A DNA stretch of 5,615 bases from Acidimicrobiia bacterium (lineage in GTDB: Bacteria > Actinomycetota > Acidimicrobiia > IMCC26256 > PALSA-555): positions 1-5,615 of the forward strand of contig JAFMJM010000167.1 in the NCBI GenBank assembly GCA_017853455.1, in the 5' to 3' direction. The notes beneath the pieces were generated by a model. It had not been told where the DNA came from. It made no database searches and saw only the letters and a list, made by a program, of their open reading frames with translations. A program made the position numbers and the translations under genes. Below, one piece after another: positions 1 to 4,874 of the stretch. Each line of letters opens with the position of its first letter. Position 1 is the stretch's first letter.

Positions 1-120
1 AAGATCTCGATGAACGCCGGTGGCCGGGGCCGGATCACGGTCGACTTCGCCGGCCTCGAGGACCTCGAGCGGATCTACCGCCGCCTCACCGAGGAAGTGA
101 TTGCTGTCGCAACCGAATAG
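1..120 (+). CDS. parB: Chromosome-partitioning protein ParB, C-terminal end (5' part outside window)
   Basis: Frame 1 is open from the left edge to TAG at 118-120 and gives 39 residues. It contains GRITVDFAGLEDLERIYRRL, the typical ParB/Spo0J C-terminal signature: a short beta strand, then an amphipathic helix with the D-L-E-R-I core. In the family this segment dimerises ParB, which binds parS sites near the origin, spreads as a CTP-dependent clamp and works with ParA in chromosome segregation. The DNA-binding and CTPase parts lie outside the window. Identification rests on this short tail plus position: parB converging on cwlM and trx genes is the usual actinobacterial origin-proximal order. 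The last residues (EEVIAVATE) are encoded partly in a repeated dyad and a palindrome, so the extreme tail is shaped by those DNA elements. Confidence 0.85.
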   Translation, partial: KISMNAGGRGRITVDFAGLEDLERIYRRLTEEVIAVATE

Positions 121-133
121 TTGCTGTAGCAAC
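101..133. repeat. Direct repeat of a 13-bp dyad, 20-bp period
   Basis: TTGCTGTCGCAAC at 101-113 and TTGCTGTAGCAAC at 121-133 are identical except for one base. Each is itself a small dyad (TTGC, 4-nt centre, GCAA). The centres lie 20 bp apart, close to two helical turns, so both would face the same side of the DNA. The first copy is inside the parB coding end; the second is the core of the larger palindrome. The repeat could be a by-product of terminator evolution or a paired protein-binding site; the sequence does not decide between these. Confidence 0.7.
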
Positions 134-140
134 TATTCGG
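113..140. terminator. Perfect 28-bp palindrome between convergent parB and cwlM-like genes, probable bidirectional terminator
   Basis: CCGAATAGTTGCT (113-125) and AGCAACTATTCGG (128-140) are exact reverse complements around GT. They form a 13-bp stem, or 12 bp with a TGTA loop. The region is clearly less GC-rich than its surroundings. It covers the stop codons of both converging genes: each reads GAA TAG within the palindrome. There is no run of T on either side, so this is not a textbook intrinsic terminator. Position and symmetry still make a shared bidirectional terminator or RNA 3'-end stabiliser the best reading. Confidence 0.7.
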
Positions 141-1134
141 CCGGGTCTCCGTCGGCGAACGGGTCACCCGGCGTCTCGTAGGCCAGGCGGGCCGCCCGCA
201 CGTACGCCCGCGCCAGGTCGCCGGCCAGGCGGATGGTCCGGGCGAGGGCGACCGGGTCGCCCCGGGCCCCGAGCTCGGTGACGACGGCGGTGGCGCGGGT
301 CTCCCGCAGCGAGGGGTAGGCCCGCCCGACCACCTCGACCTCCTCGCCGAGCACCCCGGCCAACTGCCGACCGAGGAGCTGGGCCACCAGCCGCCCCATC
401 TCGGACCGGAAGCCGGTGGTCTCGAAGTAGGCCACCCGCACCCCGGGCTCCGGACCGAACCGGAGGTCGAGCACGACGTCGGCCCCGGTGGCGTTCGCCA
501 CCCGGGCCAGGTTCGCCTCGTCGTCGCCCGACGCGTCGAGCATCGCGGAGGTCCGGGCCAGCGTCAGTCGGCGGACCACCGCCTCGCCGAGCACCTCGAG
601 CCCGGGCGCAGCGGTGACGAAGAACCGCCTCCCGTCGAGCTGCTGGGGCCCGTGACGCAGCGCTTCTCGCTCGCGGGCCGCCGCCACGGCGCCGGCGGCG
701 AACCCCCCGACCCGGTCGAGTGCCGCGACGGTCGACGGTCCACAGATCCCGTCGCCGATCAGCCCGGCACTCCGCTGGAAGCCCCGGAGGGCCCGGTCGG
801 AATCGGGCCCGAAGATCCCGTCGAGGCGACCGACGTCGAACCCGAGCGCGTCGAGCCGGCGCTGCAGATCGGCCACGTCGTCGCCGCGCAGGTTCGGGCG
901 GCGGACGTAGATCAGCCGATCACCGAGCGTGAAGCCACCCTCGACCAACGACGACCAGGTGTGGTGGCCGACCCGACCGTCGACCTGGAGGCCGCGCTGG
1001 GCCTGAAAGCCCCGGACGGCTGCCTCGGTTCCGCCCCCGAAGTCACCCGGCGGGTCGGGGTCGTGAGCGAAGCCGAGGACCCCCAGGCGCTGCTGGAGGT
1101 CACGGACCGACTCTCCCCGGGCGCCGCGCCGCAA
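133..1134 (-). CDS. cwlM: CwlM-like protein: two peptidoglycan-binding repeats plus degenerate N-acetylmuramoyl-L-alanine amidase domain
   Basis: A 333-residue protein if read from TTG at 1134. Residues 4-63 and 79-139 are two PG_binding_1 repeats, each with D-L-Q-x-R-L, G-F-Q and D-G-x-x-G-x-x-T. About residues 168-318 follow the Amidase_3 fold pattern, but the zinc ligands are gone: the usual D-P-G-H-G-G region reads VTAAPG (173-178), and the usual S-L-H-A-N strand reads LDLRFG (222-227), with Arg in place of His. A Glu equivalent to the catalytic one may remain (TELG, Glu287). There is no signal peptide or membrane segment, so the protein should be cytoplasmic. Mycobacterial CwlM is likewise a non-enzymatic cytoplasmic homologue; when phosphorylated by PknB it stimulates MurA, and it also contacts MurJ and FhaA. 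A similar role here is inferred from architecture and locus. The acidic tail has one Thr (321), unlike the Thr-rich mycobacterial tail. Start uncertain: no clear ribosome site precedes TTG, and CTG at 1167, overlapping the trxA stop, would add 11 residues. Confidence 0.82.
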   Translation of the reverse strand: MRRGARGESVRDLQQRLGVLGFAHDPDPPGDFGGGTEAAVRGFQAQRGLQVDGRVGHHTWSSLVEGGFTLGDRLIYVRRPNLRGDDVADLQRRLDALGFDVGRLDGIFGPDSDRALRGFQRSAGLIGDGICGPSTVAALDRVGGFAAGAVAAAREREALRHGPQQLDGRRFFVTAAPGLEVLGEAVVRRLTLARTSAMLDASGDDEANLARVANATGADVVLDLRFGPEPGVRVAYFETTGFRSEMGRLVAQLLGRQLAGVLGEEVEVVGRAYPSLRETRATAVVTELGARGDPVALARTIRLAGDLARAYVRAARLAYETPGDPFADGDPAE

Positions 1135-1163
1135 CTCGCGGGTCGGACCCGGGGTCGACCCGG

Positions 1164-1502
1164 TCAGCCGACGAACTCGGCGAGGTCGGCGAGGAGCTGG
1201 GACTTGCCCTTGGCCCCGACGAGCCGCTTGACCTCGGCCGAGGAGTCACCCGGCTGGAACACGAGCAGCGTGGGGATGCTCATGACGTTGAACCGCTGCG
1301 CGGTGGTGGGGTTCTCGTCGACGTTGACCTTGGCGATCTGGAGCTTGCCGTCCTGCTCGGCCGCGATCTCGTCGAGGGTCGGGGCCAGCATGAGGCAGGG
1401 GCCGCACCACTCGGCCCAGAAGTCGACCAGGACCGGGGTGTCCGAGCCGGCGATCGTCTCGTCGAAGGTGGCGTCGGAGAGGGTGAGGATGTTCTTGCCC
1501 AC
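1164..1502 (-). CDS. trxA: Thioredoxin
   Basis: A 112-residue single-domain thioredoxin, normal for the family. The redox motif WCGPC is at residues 32-36 within the usual FWAEWCGPC strand-helix turn, the buried Asp is at 27 and the cis-proline at 77 (SIPT). It reduces protein disulfides in the cytoplasm and is recycled by the NADPH-dependent reductase encoded just upstream. The GTG start at 1502 is chosen because an AAGGG-type ribosome site lies 8 nt before it and the family alignment begins there. An in-frame ATG at 1574 would add an Arg-rich 24-residue extension unlike thioredoxins. The residue after the second Cys is Leu (37), where most thioredoxins have Lys. The gene is 107 bp from trxB and carries its own promoter-like element; its TGA is 29 bp from the downstream TTG start, or overlaps an alternative CTG start. 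Confidence 0.96.
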   Translation of the reverse strand: MGKNILTLSDATFDETIAGSDTPVLVDFWAEWCGPCLMLAPTLDEIAAEQDGKLQIAKVNVDENPTTAQRFNVMSIPTLLVFQPGDSSAEVKRLVGAKGKSQLLADLAEFVG

Positions 1503-1510
1503 GGTCGGTT

Positions 1511-1516
1511 CCCTTC
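1511..1516 (-). promoter_or_regulatory. Ribosome binding site of trxA
   Basis: GAAGGG on the minus strand, 8 nt before the GTG at 1502. It supports this start over the in-frame ATG at 1574. Confidence 0.7.
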
Positions 1517-1551
1517 TGCGGGGGTTCGGACGACGGAGTGTAGCGATGGCC

Positions 1552-1577
1552 AACCCGCGTCCCACCCCGGTCATTCC
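1552..1577 (-). promoter_or_regulatory. SigR/SigH-type promoter of trxA (GGAAT-N18-GTT)
   Basis: On the minus strand GGAAT (1577-1573) is followed after exactly 18 nt by GTT (1554-1552). This is the published consensus for thiol-stress ECF sigma factors of the SigR (Streptomyces) / SigH (Mycobacterium) group, which classically drive the thioredoxin genes. Transcription would start roughly 6-10 nt downstream of GTT, giving a leader of about 40 nt before the trxA GTG. The element lies in the only large gap among the minus-strand genes. Use of the site is inferred; the match itself is direct. Confidence 0.65.
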
Positions 1578-1592
1578 GAGGAGGTCCCGTGA

Positions 1593-1608
1593 CGGCGCCG
1601 GGGCGCCG
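1593..1608 (-). other. 16-bp GC palindrome just after trxB stop
   Basis: CGGCGCC (1593-1599) and GGCGCCG (1602-1608) form a perfect 7-bp inverted repeat around GG, starting 1 nt beyond the trxB stop codon on the transcript. It lacks a following T-run and has a very short loop, so it is at best a weak terminator, pause or 3'-end stabiliser that could partly separate trxB from trxA. Confidence 0.35.
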
Positions 1609-1609
1609 G

Positions 1610-2539
1610 TCAGGCGTGCTCGGCCAGCCAGCGCTCGGTCTCGATGGCCGCCATGCAGCCACTGCCGGCAGCGGTGATGGCCTGCCGGTAGACGTGGTCC
1701 TGGACGTCGCCGGCCGCGAACACTCCGGGGATCGACGTGGCGGTCGAGTCGGCGGCGGTGACGATGTAGCCGTTCTCGTCGAGGTCGAGGACGCCCTCGA
1801 ACAGGGCGGTGTTGGGGGTGTGGCCGATGGCCACGAACAGGCCCGCCACCTCGAGGGTGGAGGTCTCGCCGGTGACGGTGTCGCGCAGCACCAGCGACTC
1901 GACGGCCTGGTCGCCCACGACCTCGGTCACCTCGGCGTTCCAGATCACGTCGATCTTGTCGTTGGCGAGGGCCCGGTCGCGCATGATCTTCGAGGCCCGG
2001 AACTCGTCGCGCCGGTGGATGATCGTGACCTTGGTGGCGAACTTCGTGAGGAACAGCGCCTCCTCGAGGGCGGAGTCGCCGCCCCCGACGATGGCGAGCG
2101 GCCGGCCGCGGTAGAAGAAGCCGTCGCAGGTCGCACAGGTGGAGACGCCGTAGCCGAGCAGTCGCTGCTCCGACGGGAGGCCCAGCATCCGGGCGCTGGC
2201 GCCGGTGGAGATGATGATGGCGTCGGCGCGGTACTCGGTGTCGCCGACCCAGACCCCGAACGGCCGGGAGGAGAAGTCGACCCGGCTGACGTCGTCGGTG
2301 ACGAACTCGGTGCCGAAGCGCAGGGCCTGCTCGCGCATGTTGGCCATCAGCGCCGGTCCGAGGATGCCCTCGGGGAAGCCGGGGAAGTTCTCGACCTCGG
2401 TCGTGAGCATGAGCTGACCGCCGGCGCCGACACCCTCGATCACGAGGGGCTCGAGGTTGGCCCGGGCGGTGTAGACGGCGGAGGTGAGGCCGGCGGGACC
2501 CGACCCGATGACGACGATCTCGCGGTGCTGTGCGCTCAT
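1610..2539 (-). CDS. trxB: Thioredoxin-disulfide reductase (NADPH)
   Basis: A 309-residue low-molecular-weight thioredoxin reductase, full family length. The domain order is FAD-NADPH-FAD: FAD motif GSGPAG at 12-17; redox pair CATC at 135-138 inside the NADPH domain; nucleotide loop GGGDSA at 152-157; HRRDEFR at 175-181, whose Arg residues read the 2'-phosphate of NADPH; and the closing FAD motif AAGDV at 275-279 followed by RQAITAAGSG. It transfers electrons from NADPH through FAD to thioredoxin. The ATG at 2539 overlaps the TGA of the upstream small membrane protein gene (ATGA). No Shine-Dalgarno-like sequence precedes it (the bases are GACCACCCC), so translation probably depends on coupling to that gene. 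No residue of the active machinery is missing. Confidence 0.97.
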   Translation of the reverse strand: MSAQHREIVVIGSGPAGLTSAVYTARANLEPLVIEGVGAGGQLMLTTEVENFPGFPEGILGPALMANMREQALRFGTEFVTDDVSRVDFSSRPFGVWVGDTEYRADAIIISTGASARMLGLPSEQRLLGYGVSTCATCDGFFYRGRPLAIVGGGDSALEEALFLTKFATKVTIIHRRDEFRASKIMRDRALANDKIDVIWNAEVTEVVGDQAVESLVLRDTVTGETSTLEVAGLFVAIGHTPNTALFEGVLDLDENGYIVTAADSTATSIPGVFAAGDVQDHVYRQAITAAGSGCMAAIETERWLAEHA

Positions 2540-2835
2540 GGGGTGGTCGGCTCGTCCTTCCGGGCGTTGCGGCGGGTCCAGCAGAGGGCGCCGGCCACCA
2601 CCAGCACGGCGCCGACGATCATGTATGCGAGCCAGACCTGGCCGGTGACCACGAAGACGCCCCGGAAGAAGGCGATGATCACGAGCACGAGGGCGGTCAC
2701 CACGAAGAAGGCGGTGAGCAGGCCGTAGACGACGGCCTTGGAGGCCGCCCGGGCCGGGACGACCGTCCGGTCGCGGACGAGCCCGACGACGTACTCGACG
2801 GTGTCGGTGGCCTGGCCGGCCCAGTCTTCGCGCAT
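2536..2835 (-). CDS. Small membrane protein of unknown function, two transmembrane helices
   Basis: A 99-residue protein not recognised with confidence. An amphipathic charged N-terminal stretch (residues 1-30, MREDWAGQATDTVEYVV...) precedes two hydrophobic helices at about 34-57 and 67-86, joined by a short loop with one Arg. A basic-then-acidic tail (TRRNARKDEPTTP) follows. This resembles the holin-like or phage-holin-superfamily small proteins often annotated in Actinobacteria, but no function follows from that. ATG at 2835 is chosen because GGGGAG lies 5 nt upstream. A GTG at 2874 overlapping the kinase stop as GTGA would add 13 residues and cannot be excluded. The gene sits between the kinase gene and trxB and overlaps trxB by 4 bp. 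It could be a substrate or partner of the kinase, but only position suggests this. Confidence 0.75.
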   Translation of the reverse strand: MREDWAGQATDTVEYVVGLVRDRTVVPARAASKAVVYGLLTAFFVVTALVLVIIAFFRGVFVVTGQVWLAYMIVGAVLVVAGALCWTRRNARKDEPTTP

Positions 2836-2840
2836 GGTCG

Positions 2841-2846
2841 CTCCCC
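2841..2846 (-). promoter_or_regulatory. Ribosome binding site of the small membrane protein gene
   Basis: GGGGAG on the minus strand, 5 nt before ATG 2835. It favours this start over the GTG at 2874. Its G-run could pair with C residues at 2852-2856, which might modulate access. Confidence 0.5.
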
Positions 2847-2870
2847 GGTCAGGGGGCAGCGTACCCCGCC

Positions 2871-3995
2871 TCACCCGTCGGTCGGCAGGGTGGCGTCGCC
2901 GGGGAGCGGGGCCGGGACCGTGGTGGTGGTCGGCGTGGAGTCGTCGACCACCCTGGTCGTCACGACGTAGGCGCCGACCCCGAGGGCGGCGAGCAGCACG
3001 AGGAAGGCGACCCAGCCGACGAACCGGCCGAACCCGCCGCGGCGCCGCGGCGTGGTCGCCGTCGGGCTCGCGGGGCGGCCGCCGGTCGACGCCCCGGACC
3101 GGGCTGCGGAACGAGCCGCGGGTGGCGGGGCCACCGCGGCGGGGACCGGCGGTGCGGTGCCGGCGGCCACCGCCCGTAGGCCCTGGGCGAGGGCGGCCGC
3201 CGAGGGCACCCGGTGGGCGGGGTCGGGTTGCAGGGCGGCGGTGACGAGGGCCACGAGGGCGGGCGGCAGCCCGGGCCGGATCACACCGAGGTCCGGGGGC
3301 GGGCCGGCGAGGCGGGCCACGGCGGTGGCCATCTCGGTGTCACCGGAGAAGGCGGGCCGCCCGGCGAGCATCTCGAAGCACACGAGGCCGAGGGCGTAGA
3401 CGTCGGATCGCGGCCCGGCCGGGTGGCCCTGGACCTGCTCGGGGGCGAGGTAGCGCGCGGTCCCGACCAGGGTGCCGGTGCGGGTCAGGTCGTCGGTCCC
3501 CATGGCCTTGGCGATGCCGAAGTCGGTGACCTTCACGGCGCCGTTGGCGGCCAGCAGCACGTTGGCGGGTTTGACGTCTCGGTGCACGATCCCCTGGCGG
3601 TGCGCGTACTCGAGCGCGTCGGCGACCGCCGCGCCGATGGCCGCGGCGGGGCCCGGGTCGAGGACGCCCTGACGGTCGAGGAGCTGGCGGAGGCTCTCCC
3701 CGGCCACGAGCTCCATGACGATGTAGGCGGTGCCGTCGTCCTCGCCGGCGTCGAACGTCGTGACGACGAACGGGTGGTTGAGTCCGGCGGCAGCGACGGC
3801 CTCGTGCCGGAACCGGTCGCGCAGGGCCTCGTCGCGGGCCAGCACCGGGTCGAGGCACTTGACCGCCACCCGACGTCCGAGCAGTTCGTCGCGCCCGGAC
3901 CACACGGTGGCCATGCCCCCGCGCGCCAGGGGGGCCTCGAGGCGGTACCGACCGCCGAGGAGGTCGCCGGCCCGCGGGTCTCCGGTGCCGCTCAG
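2871..3995 (-). CDS. Membrane-anchored Ser/Thr protein kinase (PknB type), apparent CTG start
   Basis: A 374-residue Hanks-type kinase with a complete catalytic set: P-loop LARGGMATV (23-31; first Gly replaced by Ala), Lys46 in AVK, helix C Glu65, HRDVKPAN with Asp140 and Asn145, DFG Asp158, activation loop Thr residues in LTRTGTLVGT, APE at 184-186, helix F Asp198 and Arg262. An Ala/Pro-rich linker (about 279-317) leads to one membrane helix (about 325-345). The outer tail is only about 29 residues, Thr/Pro-rich, with no PASTA or other sensor domain. The first ATG (3914) lies inside the P-loop and would give a broken kinase. Between it and the upstream in-frame stop (4097-4095) the only plausible start is CTG 3995, which overlaps the degV TGA as CTGA and has AGGTGG 4 nt before it. 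In Actinobacteria such kinases phosphorylate cell-wall and division proteins; nearby murJ and cwlM make these pathways the likely targets by inference. The stop lies 35 bp from the next gene's ATG. Confidence 0.93.
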   Translation of the reverse strand: MSGTGDPRAGDLLGGRYRLEAPLARGGMATVWSGRDELLGRRVAVKCLDPVLARDEALRDRFRHEAVAAAGLNHPFVVTTFDAGEDDGTAYIVMELVAGESLRQLLDRQGVLDPGPAAAIGAAVADALEYAHRQGIVHRDVKPANVLLAANGAVKVTDFGIAKAMGTDDLTRTGTLVGTARYLAPEQVQGHPAGPRSDVYALGLVCFEMLAGRPAFSGDTEMATAVARLAGPPPDLGVIRPGLPPALVALVTAALQPDPAHRVPSAAALAQGLRAVAAGTAPPVPAAVAPPPAARSAARSGASTGGRPASPTATTPRRRGGFGRFVGWVAFLVLLAALGVGAYVVTTRVVDDSTPTTTTVPAPLPGDATLPTDG

Positions 3996-4828
3996 CGCGC
4001 CACCTGGAACGTCACCCCGATGACGCCGGGGCCCGCGTGGGTGCCGATGACCGGTCCGACGGTGCCGACGACGATGTCGTCGCGCGGGATGGCGTCACCG
4101 ATGCGGTCGAGCAGGTCGTCGACGTCGTCGGCCTGGCCGTGGAGCACGGCGCAGGTCTCGATCGGCTGGGCCCGGACCCGGTCGGCGAGGGCCTGGAGGG
4201 CCTTGGAGCGGGTCCGGACCTTGCCGGCCTCCTCGACCACCCCGCCCCGGACCTCGACCATCGGCTTGATGGAGAGCATCGACCCGAGCATGGCGCGGGC
4301 GCCGCCGATCCGCCCGCCGCGGCGGATGAACTCGAGGGTGTCGAGGGCACCGAAGAGGCGGGTCCGGTCTCGGCGCGACAGGACCGCCTCGACGATCGGC
4401 TCGAGCCGCTCACCGTCGGCGGCCCGCCGGGCGGCGGTCAGGCACAGGGCCCCGAGCCCCATCGAGACCGTCAGCGAGTCGATGACGACGATCGGGCACT
4501 CGTCGCGCACGGTGGTGGCGGCGACCTGCGCGGCCTGCATCGTCGCCGACAAGCGGGACGACAGGTTGATGCAGATGATCCCCGTCGCCCCCCGTCGGAT
4601 GAGCTCGCGGAACTTCGACTCGAAGGCCCCCGCCGACGGGGCCGACGTCTCGGGCAGGTCGGGGGAGGTGCGCAGCCGGTCCCAGAAGGCGTCGACGGAC
4701 AATTCCTCGCGGTCGACGAACTCCTCGTCGCCGAAGCGGATGCTGAGGGGCACGATCTCGATGCCCAGCGCCTCGGCGAGGTTGTCGGGAAGATCACACG
4801 CGCTGTCGGTCACGACCCGGACGGCCAT
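3992..4828 (-). CDS. DegV-family fatty-acid-binding protein (FakB-like)
   Basis: A 278-residue protein of normal DegV length. It starts with VVTDSACDLP (5-14), then TSAPS at 61-65, SSRLSAT at 90-96, an IDSLTVSMGLG segment, the RRGGRIGG loop, and GTHAGPGVIG at 262-271 near the end. These are the family's fatty-acid-binding landmarks. In Firmicutes, homologues (FakB) present a bound fatty acid to the kinase FakA for phosphorylation and use in phospholipid synthesis. No fakA-like gene is visible here, so the exact role is open. The ATG at 4828 is chosen for the strong GGAGGA site 8 nt upstream; longer in-frame extensions run into low-complexity shadow sequence antisense to nothing recognisable and overlap murJ. 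The gene follows murJ by 46 bp and overlaps the kinase gene by 4 bp. Finding it between murJ and a kinase gene is not the mycobacterial arrangement. Confidence 0.93.
   Translation of the reverse strand: MAVRVVTDSACDLPDNLAEALGIEIVPLSIRFGDEEFVDREELSVDAFWDRLRTSPDLPETSAPSAGAFESKFRELIRRGATGIICINLSSRLSATMQAAQVAATTVRDECPIVVIDSLTVSMGLGALCLTAARRAADGERLEPIVEAVLSRRDRTRLFGALDTLEFIRRGGRIGGARAMLGSMLSIKPMVEVRGGVVEEAGKVRTRSKALQALADRVRAQPIETCAVLHGQADDVDDLLDRIGDAIPRDDIVVGTVGPVIGTHAGPGVIGVTFQVAR
4000..4005 (-). promoter_or_regulatory. Ribosome-site-like AGGTGG before the kinase CTG start
   Basis: AGGTGG on the minus strand, inside the last codons of degV and 4 nt before CTG 3995. It is one mismatch from AGGAGG and supports initiation at CTG together with coupling to degV termination. 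Confidence 0.45.
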
Positions 4829-4836
4829 GGGCCCAC

Positions 4837-4842
4837 TCCTCC
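4837..4842 (-). promoter_or_regulatory. Ribosome binding site of the degV-family gene
   Basis: GGAGGA on the minus strand, 8 nt before ATG 4828. This is the strongest Shine-Dalgarno match in the window and fixes the start. Confidence 0.8.
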
Positions 4843-4852
4843 GTCGACGGTA

Positions 4853-4869
4853 CGGGGCACGGCGCCCCG
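4853..4869 (-). other. GC hairpin in the murJ-degV gap
   Basis: CGGGGC (4853-4858) and GCCCCG (4864-4869) can pair around a 5-nt loop, giving a 6-bp all-GC stem between the murJ stop and the degV ribosome site. No T-run follows in the direction of transcription, so it looks more like a processing or stabilising hairpin, or chance in GC-rich DNA, than a terminator. Confidence 0.35.
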
Positions 4870-4874
4870 GGGGG

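Noticed and set aside
1537..1542. TACACT as a housekeeping -10 box for trxA
   Set aside because: No acceptable -35 hexamer lies 16-18 nt upstream. It falls inside the leader predicted from the better GGAAT-N18-GTT match. It could be a second weak promoter but is not supported.
1503..1574. Extended thioredoxin start at ATG 1574
   Set aside because: It would add an Arg-rich segment foreign to thioredoxins and run through the SigR-like promoter element, while GTG 1502 has a good ribosome site and the right family length.
652..1677. Plus-strand open frame opposite the cwlM-like gene and trxA
   Set aside because: It spans two real genes and the promoter gap and has no recognisable domain; a shadow frame.
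1589..2728. Long plus-strand open frame (379 codons) opposite trxB
   Set aside because: It lies antisense to a complete, motif-rich trxB. Its product is Asp/Gly/Val repeat-like with no domain, as expected from the complement of high-GC coding DNA.
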